In this document: positions 7,389 to 14,075 of the stretch, in pieces
How the letters are laid out: each line of letters begins with the position of its first letter
Position numbering within the stretch: position 1 is the first letter of the stretch
Origin: a virus
IMG/VR virus record: IMGVR_UViG_3300028392_000196
Span: 1 to 32,973 of that record
DNA: 32,973 nt
Reading direction: 5' to 3' (one strand)
The notes under the pieces: model-generated
What the model saw: only the letters and a program-made list of their open reading frames with translations
What the model was told of the DNA's origin: nothing
The model's database searches: none
Program-made: the position numbers and the translations under genes

Positions 7389-7564
7389 TTCTTGCCTTTC
7401 TCGTGCTTTTCTAAGTACGCCGTGCATAGGTTAGCAAAGCGTACATCAACGGGTTGACTTTCATCCTCTAGATGTACCAATAGTTCTTGGTTATCCATAA
7501 GAAGTTTAATTAAGTCTGCTTGCGACTTTTTTAGGGCATTTACAGCTTTTATTTTATTGAGCAT
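7385..7564 (-). CDS. Small helical protein, 59 residues
   Basis: This frame begins MLNKIKAVNALKKSQADLIK and ends LEKHEKGKK. It starts at ATG 7564, overlapping the upstream stop (7554-7556) by about 11 bases, and ends with an ATGA overlap on the next start at 7388. The tight coupling on both sides, and the fact that it exactly fills the gap between two genes, support it being real. It is mostly helical with a basic N-terminus. Function unknown. Confidence 0.65.
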   Translation of the reverse strand: MLNKIKAVNALKKSQADLIKLLMDNQELLVHLEDESQPVDVRFANLCTAYLEKHEKGKK

Positions 7565-8303
7565 TTAGCGACCTGTAGTTGATTCGAGTGTTTCCATAAG
7601 ATGATTGGTATTTAACAAATTCTTTGTCGTCACAAAAAACTTGTTGTATCAATTTTTCTTCGTTTGTGTAAGGGTTTTCTGAAACGACTATGTGATACCT
7701 ATGCTTATCGCAAAAACAAAGATTTGCTCTAATGTATTCGATAGCTGCTTTTTTAGTAAGAAACACACCCCAAAACTTTGCTTTAAACAAGCTAGAGTGT
7801 TTAGGTATGTCTAATGCTAAATAAGTTTTTGGTGGATCAATAACGTCAGACTCTAAAATGTCGTCAACAATTTTGATTGTAGGGCACGGATACTCAAGGT
7901 CGCACTCTACGCAAAAACCTTCTTCCTCTGTGTGCAGTTCATCTAACTTATCGACATGAAGTAAAACGTTATTAAACTTTTCGTTAATAGCAATTTCACG
8001 TTCAAATTTTCTTTCATTTCTTTCTTTTTGTTTTTGCCTCTTAGACTTGTGTGCAAAAGGATTGACATTGACTACTCGCTCACCGATATTATTCGGACTA
8101 CCAATAGAGTCCATGTAAGCGTTTGCAGCGTACGTACCTAATTGTTTTTCTACCGCACTGCGTAAACCTTCCGCATTACCTTCGGCTACTACCTTAGCAA
8201 TATCTGAATTTTTTTCGGCGGCTTTTGCAAGTTCGGCAGCGATTTCTTTATACTCATCTGCGGTCAACAGAGTTATCGTTCTTAGATTAGTGTTTTTAAT
8301 CAT
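7554..8303 (-). CDS. Unknown protein with Cys pairs
   Basis: 249 residues from ATG 8303 (MIKNTNLRTITLLTADEYKE). The open frame extends 75 codons further up, but that part lies over the 8296-8538 gene and is low-complexity Ser/Thr, so the shorter start is used. The N-terminal third is helical. A highly charged segment (HKSKRQKQKERNERKFEREI) is at about 84-103. The C-terminal half has CVECDLEYPC and a CFCDKHRYH motif that may bind metal. The start overlaps the upstream stop. Family not recognised. Confidence 0.65.
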   Translation of the reverse strand: MIKNTNLRTITLLTADEYKEIAAELAKAAEKNSDIAKVVAEGNAEGLRSAVEKQLGTYAANAYMDSIGSPNNIGERVVNVNPFAHKSKRQKQKERNERKFEREIAINEKFNNVLLHVDKLDELHTEEEGFCVECDLEYPCPTIKIVDDILESDVIDPPKTYLALDIPKHSSLFKAKFWGVFLTKKAAIEYIRANLCFCDKHRYHIVVSENPYTNEEKLIQQVFCDDKEFVKYQSSYGNTRINYRSLNAQ

Positions 8304-8538
8304 CAGCGTTTTTCTCACATTCGTGTTTGATGCTGTAATCAAATTGGCAGTAGTAGCACTCCATTGTTTCACCACAGTTCTTGCACTCGTAGACAAACTG
8401 TTGCTCATCGCAGTGGATGATTGTATTGTCAAGAATCCAGTAGTAAGTGTTGTGGTCGATTGCATAATCAGGCATGTTCCTGGTGTCTGCATCTTTAATG
8501 GCGTCGTGCATTGCGTCGAGAGTTCCATGGTCAGCCAT
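8296..8538 (-). CDS. Small zinc-ribbon-like protein
   Basis: 80 residues from ATG 8538; a GTG 9 bases upstream is an alternative. The C-terminal half carries CKNCGETMECYYC with further His and Cys (KHEC), a typical zinc-ribbon spacing. The N-terminal part is acidic (DAIKDADTRNMPDYAIDHN). It overlaps both neighbours by about 8 bases. It is one of a run of small Cys-pair proteins in this operon. Zinc binding is inferred from the motif; the partner is unknown. Confidence 0.65.
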   Translation of the reverse strand: MADHGTLDAMHDAIKDADTRNMPDYAIDHNTYYWILDNTIIHCDEQQFVYECKNCGETMECYYCQFDYSIKHECEKNADD

Positions 8539-8803
8539 GCTGACCACTTACTTGCTTTTGTGTGTGCAAATCCGTATCCAGTTTGGTTAAGGCTTGCTCT
8601 AACTCTCTTGCTAATTTCCTTGCTTCGTTAAACGTCAATGACGTTATCAACTTGTCAAGGTGCGCGTGGTCTTGCCAGACATTTACTGTTATGTTAACAA
8701 CACCCTCAACGTAACCGTCTGGCGTGAACATGGTGGCGGAAGTTACGTCAACCAACTTGGTGCGATCTGCTGCGCGTAGCATTTCTAATTTACGAATATT
8801 CAC
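8531..8803 (-). CDS. Small phage protein, unknown function
   Basis: 90 residues. The start is GTG 8803: AAAGGAAG lies 4-5 bases before it and GTGA overlaps the stop of the upstream gene. No upstream ATG has such a site. The middle (GYVEGVVNITVNVWQDHAHL) is likely beta, followed by a long amphipathic helix (FNEARKLARELEQALTKLDT). It has no cysteine motif or membrane segment. Family not recognised. Confidence 0.65.
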   Translation of the reverse strand: MNIRKLEMLRAADRTKLVDVTSATMFTPDGYVEGVVNITVNVWQDHAHLDKLITSLTFNEARKLARELEQALTKLDTDLHTQKQVSGQHG

Positions 8804-9351
8804 TTGACTTCCTTTCGGCTTGGGTTGCTGATAGTCACAAAGCATTCCATGCATACGTAACCTTTTGGGTGTATTAGCAGGGAGTTTTCGTAATCGTCAG
8901 CAACTAGGCACTGGCCGCTGTTCATTGCCATAACGAAGCAGCCTTGGCAAACAGGACGAGTCTCAATGTAGTAGACCTGGTACTGCTTTTCTGGCTCTTG
9001 CTTAGACAAGCTAAACAGGGCTTTGATAGAGCCTGTAACTAACTCAAACAAAAACGTAACGGCTTCGTTCACGACATCTGAATTGTGCGGTAGCGTGTGA
9101 TCAGGGCATTTGCAGCAATCAACACACAGATAGTCGCCGTCTTGAATGGTGTGCGGGCAAGCCCACTCATCAACACGCAGTACATTACATTCCTTGCACA
9201 ATGGTGGCTTAATCACTTCTTGCTCCTTTGCGGGTTCAGGCATCAATTCTTTGATGTCAGATTTAACTAGGTGGTACAGGATGACTAGCAGGACTGGCAT
9301 GAGCACTAGCAGAAATGCACGTTCTAGGAACGTGGCGATGGTCCAGCCCAT
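8800..9351 (-). CDS. Membrane-anchored protein with multiple CxxC zinc motifs
   Basis: 183 residues from ATG 9351, with GGAAGG 8 bases upstream. An N-terminal membrane segment (FLLVLMPVLLVILYHLV, about 12-28) is followed by a cytoplasmic part with several metal-binding pairs: CKEC, CPH, CVDCCKCPDH, CQGC and CMEC. The repeated CxxC pairs suggest two zinc ribbons. It overlaps the next gene by GTGA. It may recruit a partner to the membrane. No family is recognised. Confidence 0.65.
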   Translation of the reverse strand: MGWTIATFLERAFLLVLMPVLLVILYHLVKSDIKELMPEPAKEQEVIKPPLCKECNVLRVDEWACPHTIQDGDYLCVDCCKCPDHTLPHNSDVVNEAVTFLFELVTGSIKALFSLSKQEPEKQYQVYYIETRPVCQGCFVMAMNSGQCLVADDYENSLLIHPKGYVCMECFVTISNPSRKEVK

Positions 9352-9352
9352 G

Positions 9353-9592
9353 TTATTTACCTTCCTTGCATAAAGCGCAGTAACTGCTGTTGTGGCGTTG
9401 CCCGCGCATGTGAGCGATGGTTTCTTCTTCGCGAAGCTTTTGCTGAGCCTCGCCAGCAGTTCCAAGTGCTACAAGTATTGACATTGCTGTCTTTGCTGTA
9501 ACACTGGCTGCCTTTTTTGCTGCTGCTTTAGCGTCAACACTTGGGGCGTCGACCTTAGAGCTACTGGTGTTTCCGGTTTTTGCTTTTGACAT
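9353..9592 (-). CDS. Small Ala/Lys-rich protein with terminal CxxC
   Basis: 79 residues from ATG 9592, where CAGGAG lies 6 bases upstream. A longer frame upstream runs through the promoter and leader and is not used. The N-terminal half is Lys/Ala/Ser-rich and probably disordered. A short hydrophobic helix (TAMSILVALGTAGEAQQKL) follows, and a CALC pair lies near the C-terminus. It is the first gene downstream of the promoter at 9678-9707. Function unknown. Confidence 0.65.
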   Translation of the reverse strand: MSKAKTGNTSSSKVDAPSVDAKAAAKKAASVTAKTAMSILVALGTAGEAQQKLREEETIAHMRGQRHNSSYCALCKEGK

Positions 9593-9614
9593 GATTTTCT
9601 CCTGTAATGCAGAA

Positions 9615-9641
9615 ACCCCCAAAACACGGTATTTTGGGGGT
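9615..9641 (-). promoter_or_regulatory. Leader hairpin before the 9592 gene
   Basis: ACCCCCAAAA (9615-9624) pairs perfectly with TTTTGGGGGT (9632-9641), 10 bp with a 7-base loop. It lies in the 5' leader between the promoter and the CAGGAG Shine-Dalgarno. Only three T follow on the minus strand, so it is more likely a stability or translation element than a full terminator. Confidence 0.6.
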
Positions 9642-9677
9642 ATTTTCAGGCAGCACAAATGCCGCTTGAATACTTCT

Positions 9678-9707
9678 ATTATAGCACACTTTGTGACCTT
9701 TATGCAA
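9678..9707 (-). promoter_or_regulatory. Leftward sigma-70-type promoter
   Basis: On the minus strand -35 TTGCAT (9707-9702), an 18-base spacer and -10 TATAAT (9683-9678) are preceded by TGC, an extended -10. It is nearly the same design as the promoter at 6866-6895. It should drive the accessory genes from 9592 leftward. Confidence 0.8.
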
Positions 9708-9717
9708 CACATAAAGG
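9697..9717. promoter_or_regulatory. Inverted repeat over the -35 box, candidate operator
   Basis: CCTTTATG (9697-9704) and CATAAAGG (9710-9717) are perfect 8-bp arms with spacer CAACA, centred on the -35 element of the 9678-9707 promoter. A bound protein here would block RNA polymerase. The XRE-type protein at 6044-6286 is one candidate. Confidence 0.5.
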
Positions 9718-9743
9718 CAAAAAAATACCGATAGGCTAATAGA

Positions 9744-9808
9744 TACAGAAAGGCTGGTCTCTTTCTGTAGTAGGAAGGGCAGTTTTGCCGTGTTTCTGCC
9801 CTTCCTAC
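9744..9808 (-). other. Two tandem perfect hairpins after the DUF932 gene
   Basis: GTAGGAAGGGCAG/CTGCCCTTCCTAC (9770-9782 with 9796-9808) and TACAGAAAG/CTTTCTGTA (9744-9752 with 9761-9769) abut with no gap. On the minus strand a T run of seven occurs only 18 bases after the second stem, so this is not a textbook terminator. It may combine 3'-end protection with slow termination of the upstream operon. Confidence 0.5.
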
Positions 9809-9817
9809 GTCTATTTA

Positions 9818-10774
9818 TTACAGTTTAGCCAGAATAGAATGTGCTTCTTGCTTAGGGCTTTCCAAGCGAGTCAAAGTGCGCTTAATTAACGAATCAGTGG
9901 TCTTAAACTCATTAACATGATCGCACAACTCAATAGCAGCCTGCAAAATGCCCCATTTGGTACCAGAAATACCAGCACATGTAGGGCCTTCGTACAGTTT
10001 GCGTAACTGTGCACGCTTACCAGTTACATTGTCACGAATCCTTTCAGACATGTCGGTTGAGTATGGCAACCACAAATCCATAAAGTCTTCAAACATGTAA
10101 TCGCTAGCGTTCTGTGTCGCAAAATGCTCAGCCATACGTTCCCAATGCTTAAAAGCACCCAAACTAGATTGAATGTGCATTCTTGCAGCCTCAATCTTGG
10201 TAGCCCAACTGCTGGTATGGCGAATAGTAAACGATGTCTTGTTGCTATCCATTTGCCGTTCAGCGATTGCTTGAGTATTAGCACAAACAACCCGTACGGC
10301 TGTAGGGCCTAGCTTTAACCCACCCTGACCGTCGTGCCGTGAAATAAACACAAGGTAAGGGTATGTTTCTGACGGGTCATTCCGGACTTGGATTGGTTCG
10401 TCCAAGTACATTGTGGCGACAATTTGTCTTCCGCCATCTAAACTAACTAGCGTTTCAAACTTTAGATTGCTAGTTCCAGCGATGTTTCCATCCAAGACAT
10501 AATCGATAATATCGCCAAACTCAGAATTTCCAATAACAGTGTACGAATTCTTTTCAATAGAGAGAATAGAGCCTGTATCATTGCGTACAATCCGTTGCCA
10601 ACCGGGGATAACACTGTGGTCATCATCAAATAACTCCTTTGTTTCAACTTCCCAGGTTAAACCTGCTTGTTTGCGTGCTTCTTCAAACGATCCTGGCCAA
10701 TCGCCAATTACGTTGCCTAACTTGTGCCAGGCTGGTGTGCGGACAAACATTCCGCTATCAAATAAATGTGCCAT
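9818..10774 (-). CDS. DUF932 (phage/plasmid-like TIGR03299) family protein
   Basis: 318 residues, the usual length for this family. The N-terminal signature MAHLFDSGMFVRTPAWHKLG is characteristic. Later family phrases include the region around AVRVVCANTQAIAERQ (about 158-173), where VCxNT is the most conserved block. Members are found on phages and plasmids; their biochemical role is not settled. It is the last gene of a leftward run from 12125, is followed by two hairpins, and is separated from the next gene by a promoter. Family call firm; function unknown. Confidence 0.85.
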   Translation of the reverse strand: MAHLFDSGMFVRTPAWHKLGNVIGDWPGSFEEARKQAGLTWEVETKELFDDDHSVIPGWQRIVRNDTGSILSIEKNSYTVIGNSEFGDIIDYVLDGNIAGTSNLKFETLVSLDGGRQIVATMYLDEPIQVRNDPSETYPYLVFISRHDGQGGLKLGPTAVRVVCANTQAIAERQMDSNKTSFTIRHTSSWATKIEAARMHIQSSLGAFKHWERMAEHFATQNASDYMFEDFMDLWLPYSTDMSERIRDNVTGKRAQLRKLYEGPTCAGISGTKWGILQAAIELCDHVNEFKTTDSLIKRTLTRLESPKQEAHSILAKL

Positions 10775-10782
10775 GCTTTCTC

Positions 10783-11043
10783 CTACAGGCTTATTGTGTG
10801 TGTGTAGTCAAGACCTGCTTCTCGTAGCAAGTCGTTTGCGTATCTTTCGGCATCTGACCATGCGGTCTCTGTGTCAAAAGTTTTGATTTTTGTGATTTTT
10901 ATTTCTTTAGGTTTACCAGTTGTTTTTACAATAGTGTACTTTCCAGCCACTCCTTCATTTGGCTCGTAGTAAACCTCAATTAGCATATCTCCAACTAATC
11001 TAGTTGCCGCTAATGTTCTCATCGGGTTGTTGTGTTCCTTCAT
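10783..11043 (-). CDS. Small phage protein, unknown function
   Basis: 86 residues from ATG 11043, with AGAAGG 5 bases upstream. GTG 11049 and ATG 11022 are alternative starts. It overlaps the HNH gene by about 44 bases. The predicted fold is a small beta-sheet (MLIEVYYEPNEG, GKYTIVKTTGKPKEIKITKI) followed by a helix (TAWSDAERYANDLLREAGL). No cysteine or membrane segment is present. Family not recognised. Confidence 0.6.
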   Translation of the reverse strand: MKEHNNPMRTLAATRLVGDMLIEVYYEPNEGVAGKYTIVKTTGKPKEIKITKIKTFDTETAWSDAERYANDLLREAGLDYTHTISL

Positions 11044-11353
11044 ATTCACCTTCTGGGGTTAATAAAACCCACATTCTGTGGATAAGGTTAAGTGGTGTTG
11101 TGTGTGGCTCTTCCCATGAATGGACCATAAAACCATTCGCGTAAGATTTTTTGGGATTTAGATGAACGCTGTTTGTGCCTAAGTTGTGGCATTCATGGTG
11201 TAATGCTACGGCGTTCTCGATGTTGTTTGTGCCTCCTTGTGAGCGGAGTTTGCGGTGATGAGCTGCCCAACTTTCTGGTAAATCACCACCGCAATACTCG
11301 CACATGCCTTTGCAGCGCTTGTAAAGCGCTTTTCGGTCAATACCTTTAGACAC
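11000..11353 (-). CDS. HNH endonuclease
   Basis: 117 residues. A zinc-binding CxxC pair (CEYC, residues 18-21) precedes the core AHHRKLRSQGG (31-41), TNNIENAVALHHECHN (42-57), which is the McrA-like HNH beta-beta-alpha-metal fold with His32/His33, Asn47 and the H52-H53-xCH cluster. It would cut DNA with a divalent metal. The 60-residue C-terminal tail is not part of the domain. It overlaps both neighbours, so it is embedded in an operon and is not an obvious free-standing homing insertion. A second, unrelated HNH protein lies at 29060-29530. Confidence 0.85.
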   Translation of the reverse strand: MSKGIDRKALYKRCKGMCEYCGGDLPESWAAHHRKLRSQGGTNNIENAVALHHECHNLGTNSVHLNPKKSYANGFMVHSWEEPHTTPLNLIHRMWVLLTPEGEYEGTQQPDENISGN

Positions 11354-11690
11354 GCATACCGCTGTTTTTGTGGTCAGAATCGATAGCGTACGACATTGTC
11401 CTTGCTGCTTCTACATTGTTCTTAAGGATTGAAAGGTGCATTGATAGTGCTTTGGTGTTTGCTTCTGCAAGTTTGGCATACAAACGGTCATCGGCGCTTT
11501 CTAAAAATGCTTTGTTTTCTTTCTCAAAAACAGTTCCAGTTGCTGATAACCCTGCTTGAGACAGTTTTGTTCGATATTTTTGGTCAGCTAATACTTCTTC
11601 AACCAAAGCATCTTTGTAGTCTTGATATACCGCGGACTGTTCTAAAGTTACTTGCTCTAGATCATGCACGATACTGGTTTGTCGTATCAC
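11346..11690 (-). CDS. Helical protein of unknown function
   Basis: 114 residues, almost entirely alpha-helical with heptad character (HDLEQVTLEQSAVYQDYKDA, and LAEANTKALSMHLSILKNNV). It is acidic overall, with no cysteines or membrane segments. It is coupled to both neighbours by short overlaps (4-8 bases). Together with the two flanking small genes and HNH it forms a tight leftward group. Family not recognised. Confidence 0.65.
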   Translation of the reverse strand: MIRQTSIVHDLEQVTLEQSAVYQDYKDALVEEVLADQKYRTKLSQAGLSATGTVFEKENKAFLESADDRLYAKLAEANTKALSMHLSILKNNVEAARTMSYAIDSDHKNSGMRV

Positions 11691-11932
11691 TTCTTTTTTC
11701 CTAACTCTTTGGCTAGCTTAGCGATGATGGCCACAAGGTCGTCCACAATGTCTTCGTAGATAGAAGTTTTAGGGTCTTCTTGCGGGGTTGGCTTGTGAAA
11801 GTGCTCGTTTGCTTTGGCGTTACTATATGGTTTTTTTTCATTGTTATCGTGAAAAAACCAACTGGTGTCGCGCTTGCGTTCCTTTGGCACTTCGGGTAAG
11901 TTTGGTGGTGGAGTCGTGTTGTTCTCGTCCAT
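11687..11932 (-). CDS. Small Pro/Lys-rich protein, unknown function
   Basis: 81 residues. The N-terminal two thirds are Pro/Asn/Lys-rich and likely disordered. The C-terminal 25 residues form an amphipathic helix (YEDIVDDLVAIIAKLAKELG) with a basic end. AAAGGAG lies about 7 bases before ATG 11932. It follows a hairpin at 11968-11991. This looks like a linear-motif or adaptor protein, but no family is recognised. Confidence 0.6.
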   Translation of the reverse strand: MDENNTTPPPNLPEVPKERKRDTSWFFHDNNEKKPYSNAKANEHFHKPTPQEDPKTSIYEDIVDDLVAIIAKLAKELGKKK

Positions 11933-11967
11933 TGCGGTTCTTTCTCCTTTGTGTGTGTTGAGTGGAA

Positions 11968-11991
11968 GGCCCCCTAGTTCTCTAGGGGGTC
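11968..11991. terminator. GC-rich hairpin, possible terminator or attenuator
   Basis: A 10-bp stem (GGCCCCCTAG with CTAGGGGGTC, one G-T pair) has the tetraloop TTCT. The plus strand continues TTTT, but no rightward gene lies upstream. On the minus strand, between the 43-residue gene and the 11932 gene, only CCTTCC follows. It is more likely a leftward mRNA-processing or attenuation stem. Confidence 0.5.
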
Positions 11992-11993
11992 TT

Positions 11994-12125
11994 TTACATT
12001 ACTGCAGTTATCTTAATGTCTGAGCAATGATTTTCCAATTCTTGTTCGACTCTTTCAGAAGCCGTTTCAGGATCTGGAGCGTCAAGCGTTACTCGGACTA
12101 TAGCCTCTACTTCATAAGTCGGCAT
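11994..12125 (-). CDS. 43-residue protein, unknown function
   Basis: A short frame beginning MPTYEVEAIVRVTLDAPDPE and ending HCSDIKITAVM has AAAGGAG 7 bases before ATG 12125. It fills an otherwise empty gap. The pattern strand (YEVEAIVRVTLDA), helix (PETASERVEQELENH), strand (DIKITAVM) reads as a compact beta-alpha-beta fold, which argues for a real protein. It would be the first gene of the leftward run toward 9818. Function unknown. Confidence 0.65.
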   Translation of the reverse strand: MPTYEVEAIVRVTLDAPDPETASERVEQELENHCSDIKITAVM

Positions 12126-12156
12126 TAATTTCTCCTTTTATTTCCTAGTGGTGTTC

Positions 12157-12186
12157 TTGACTTGACTTCCTTACTGTGTATGCTAG
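12157..12186 (+). promoter_or_regulatory. Rightward promoter of the 12214-14075 unit
   Basis: TTGACT (12157-12162) is 16 bases from TATGCT (12179-12184), with TG upstream. The stretch TGTGTATGCTAG (12175-12186) is shared with 27646-27657 and, in part, 3056-3067. ATG 12214 lies 28 bases beyond. Confidence 0.65.
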
Positions 12187-12213
12187 TAGTACACACTGAC
12201 AGAAAGGTTACTG

Positions 12214-12438
12214 ATGGCACTCAGTCTTGACGTACCAGTTGTAAAGAAAGACAAAATCTGTTCTTTACAAAAACTTCGCAATAAATTAGATGTAGATGAT
12301 CAAGCAATACTTGATAGCTGGATTGATGGAAAGGTAACACCTTACCGCATCTACATGGCTCTTAAACGAGACGGACATGCTATCGGCAGACAAGTTGTCT
12401 ACGAACATATGAATGGATGTTGTATCTGTGGCTCTTAA
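12214..12438 (+). CDS. Small DNA-binding-like (HTH) protein
   Basis: 74 residues. The C-terminal half (DQAILDSWIDGKVTPYRIYM and VVYEHMNG) has the helix spacing of a small helix-turn-helix domain, as found in phage regulators and terminase-associated proteins, and ends in a CCIC pair. It is the first gene of a rightward unit with its own promoter. The 3' end overlaps the next gene by 26 bases. HTH assignment is by pattern only. Confidence 0.6.
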   Translation: MALSLDVPVVKKDKICSLQKLRNKLDVDDQAILDSWIDGKVTPYRIYMALKRDGHAIGRQVVYEHMNGCCICGS

Positions 12439-13615
12439 AGATTTTGTTGAAATGGGCCCTGGCAGCCCTGACCCTCGTGGCAAACACCCAAACATTCCTA
12501 AAGGGTGGGAGCCACGTTTAGAGTATGACGAAGCGCAGGGTGGTTATCTTGTCACTAAACCCCGCGAGGTCAAACAAGACGACCCAAGTTCTTTAGAAAT
12601 CTTTGACCAATTTAATGTGAATCCTGATAAATGGAAAATCACTAATTTGCGCAGATCTACATGGCAAACATTTAGTGGCGAATGGCTTGAATCTTTTAAA
12701 GCCACTTTTGTGCCGGTTACTCAGTTTAATGAGACACTTAGACTAGATGCAGACCAGTTAATTGAGGAAGTTAAGCGTCACAAACCAAGTAAGCGCACAG
12801 CCCCCTCAGGAGACTTTACAGCCGTTTTTGCTGTGGGTGACACTCAGATAGGTAAAGTAGACGGCGGTGGCTCAGAGACCATTCTGAGGAACATGCTGAC
12901 GCGTTTTGACGCCTCTAAAGACCGCCTGACTGATTATCGCAAATTAGGTTACGGTATTGGCGAAGTAGTTGCTCCGTGGTTGGGTGACTGTATTGAGGGT
13001 AATCAAAGTCAAAGCGGGAATGCTGCAGCAGCTGGTCGTATAGATTTGACAATTACAGAACAATACCGTGTGCTACGTCGAACGATGATGTATCAGATTA
13101 AAGCCTTAGCGCCTATGGTTGAAAGGCTTATTATTCCTGTTATTCCAGGTAATCATGACGAAGCTGAGCGTAGGGGTGGGATTGTTCGGTCTTACACTGA
13201 TTCTTGGGCTATCGAAGCTGGAGTTGCTGTAGCGGATGCTTGTGCGGCAAATCCAGAGGTTTACGGAAATGTATCGTTTATCTTTCCTCAGCCTGATGAG
13301 TTAACTGTCACTATGCAAACTAGCAATACTATTCTTGCTATGGCACATGGACACCAGTTTGGTAGAGATCCAATTAAATGGTGGCAAGCACAGTCGCACG
13401 GACGTCAACCTGTAGGCGAAGCGCACATTCTGTTAGGCGCTCATCTTCACCATCATAAAATGCAGGATAGTGGCCAAGACCGTGTGTTTATCCAGGTCCC
13501 TGCGCTTGATGGCGGGTCTACTTGGTTCAGGCATAGGCAAGGTGAAAGCGCTAAAGCAGGTCTGCTAACATTTGTTACATCAAACGGCGCATGGCATGAA
13601 ATGAGTATTTTGTAA
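12413..13615 (+). CDS. Calcineurin-like metallophosphoesterase
   Basis: 400 residues. All metal-binding motifs of the family are present: GDTQIGK (142-148; Gln where many members have His), GDCIEG (191-196), GNHDE (246-250), AHGHQ (311-315) and GAHLHHH (342-348). The fold hydrolyses phosphodiesters with two metals; relatives include Mre11-like nucleases and phage 3'-5' exonucleases. The N-terminal 130 residues are specific to this protein. ATG 12413 lacks a clear Shine-Dalgarno; GTG 12428 is an alternative start. It overlaps the next gene by one base (TAATG). The substrate is unknown. Confidence 0.88.
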   Translation: MDVVSVALKDFVEMGPGSPDPRGKHPNIPKGWEPRLEYDEAQGGYLVTKPREVKQDDPSSLEIFDQFNVNPDKWKITNLRRSTWQTFSGEWLESFKATFVPVTQFNETLRLDADQLIEEVKRHKPSKRTAPSGDFTAVFAVGDTQIGKVDGGGSETILRNMLTRFDASKDRLTDYRKLGYGIGEVVAPWLGDCIEGNQSQSGNAAAAGRIDLTITEQYRVLRRTMMYQIKALAPMVERLIIPVIPGNHDEAERRGGIVRSYTDSWAIEAGVAVADACAANPEVYGNVSFIFPQPDELTVTMQTSNTILAMAHGHQFGRDPIKWWQAQSHGRQPVGEAHILLGAHLHHHKMQDSGQDRVFIQVPALDGGSTWFRHRQGESAKAGLLTFVTSNGAWHEMSIL

Positions 13616-13872
13616 TGGACCAAACAATCCTTGACGAAGCATGGGAACTAGTTAATGGAGATCGTCAAAGCGACTATGGCAAAGCTAAAACTAACATGAG
13701 CAGAACAGCCAAAATTTGGTCAGGTATTTTAGACATTGATGTGACACCTGAACAAGTGGCTTTATGTATGGCTGGTGTAAAACTTGCTCGTACACAACAG
13801 GCATACAAGCGTGACAATGTTGTCGATGCTGTTGGTTATCTGCTTGTTTACGACAATGTTATTAGGTCATGA
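13615..13872 (+). CDS. DUF6378-like protein
   Basis: 85 residues. It matches my recollection of the DUF6378 pattern: a YG motif (RQSDYGKAKTNMSRTAKIWS), TPEQVALCMAGVKLARTQQA, then a conserved RDNVVDAVGYLLVYD block. Such proteins are common in phages and resemble compact all-alpha nucleotide pyrophosphohydrolases; enzymatic activity is not established. Translation is coupled to the phosphoesterase (TAATG) and to the next gene (ATGA). Confidence 0.75.
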   Translation: MDQTILDEAWELVNGDRQSDYGKAKTNMSRTAKIWSGILDIDVTPEQVALCMAGVKLARTQQAYKRDNVVDAVGYLLVYDNVIRS

Positions 13873-14075
13873 GACGCCAAATTGTCATCAAACTTTTTGG
13901 TGATGAGATTGTCAATATTCTCATTGACGAAAGTGATGATGATGTTTTAGAAGAAACAGAAGATTCTGCGGAGCATTTGGGATCTGTAGGTTCAGCAGAT
14001 GTTTCTATCTCCGGGAAGAGTTCTGTTGGTTTTGGGTCTCCGTGGTCTGTGGAGTATTGGTCTGAAGAAGATTAA
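13869..14075 (+). CDS. Small acidic protein, unknown function
   Basis: 68 residues. A basic start (MRRQIVIKLFG) is followed by an acidic run (DESDDDVLEETEDSAEH) and a Ser/Gly-rich tail. ATGA overlap with the previous gene supports translation. Its last 71 bases lie over the 3' end of the convergent gene 14005-14235, so the tails are read from both strands. The acidic run might mimic nucleic acid, but that is speculation. Family not recognised. Confidence 0.55.
   Translation: MRRQIVIKLFGDEIVNILIDESDDDVLEETEDSAEHLGSVGSADVSISGKSSVGFGSPWSVEYWSEED

Noticed and set aside
8304-8528. 75-codon upstream extension of the 7554-8303 gene
   Set aside because: It overlaps the zinc-ribbon gene 8296-8538 in another frame and is low-complexity Ser/Thr sequence.
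9593-9712. 40-codon upstream extension of the 9353-9592 gene
   Set aside because: It would run over the promoter -10, the leader hairpin and the Shine-Dalgarno; the inner ATG has a good site.
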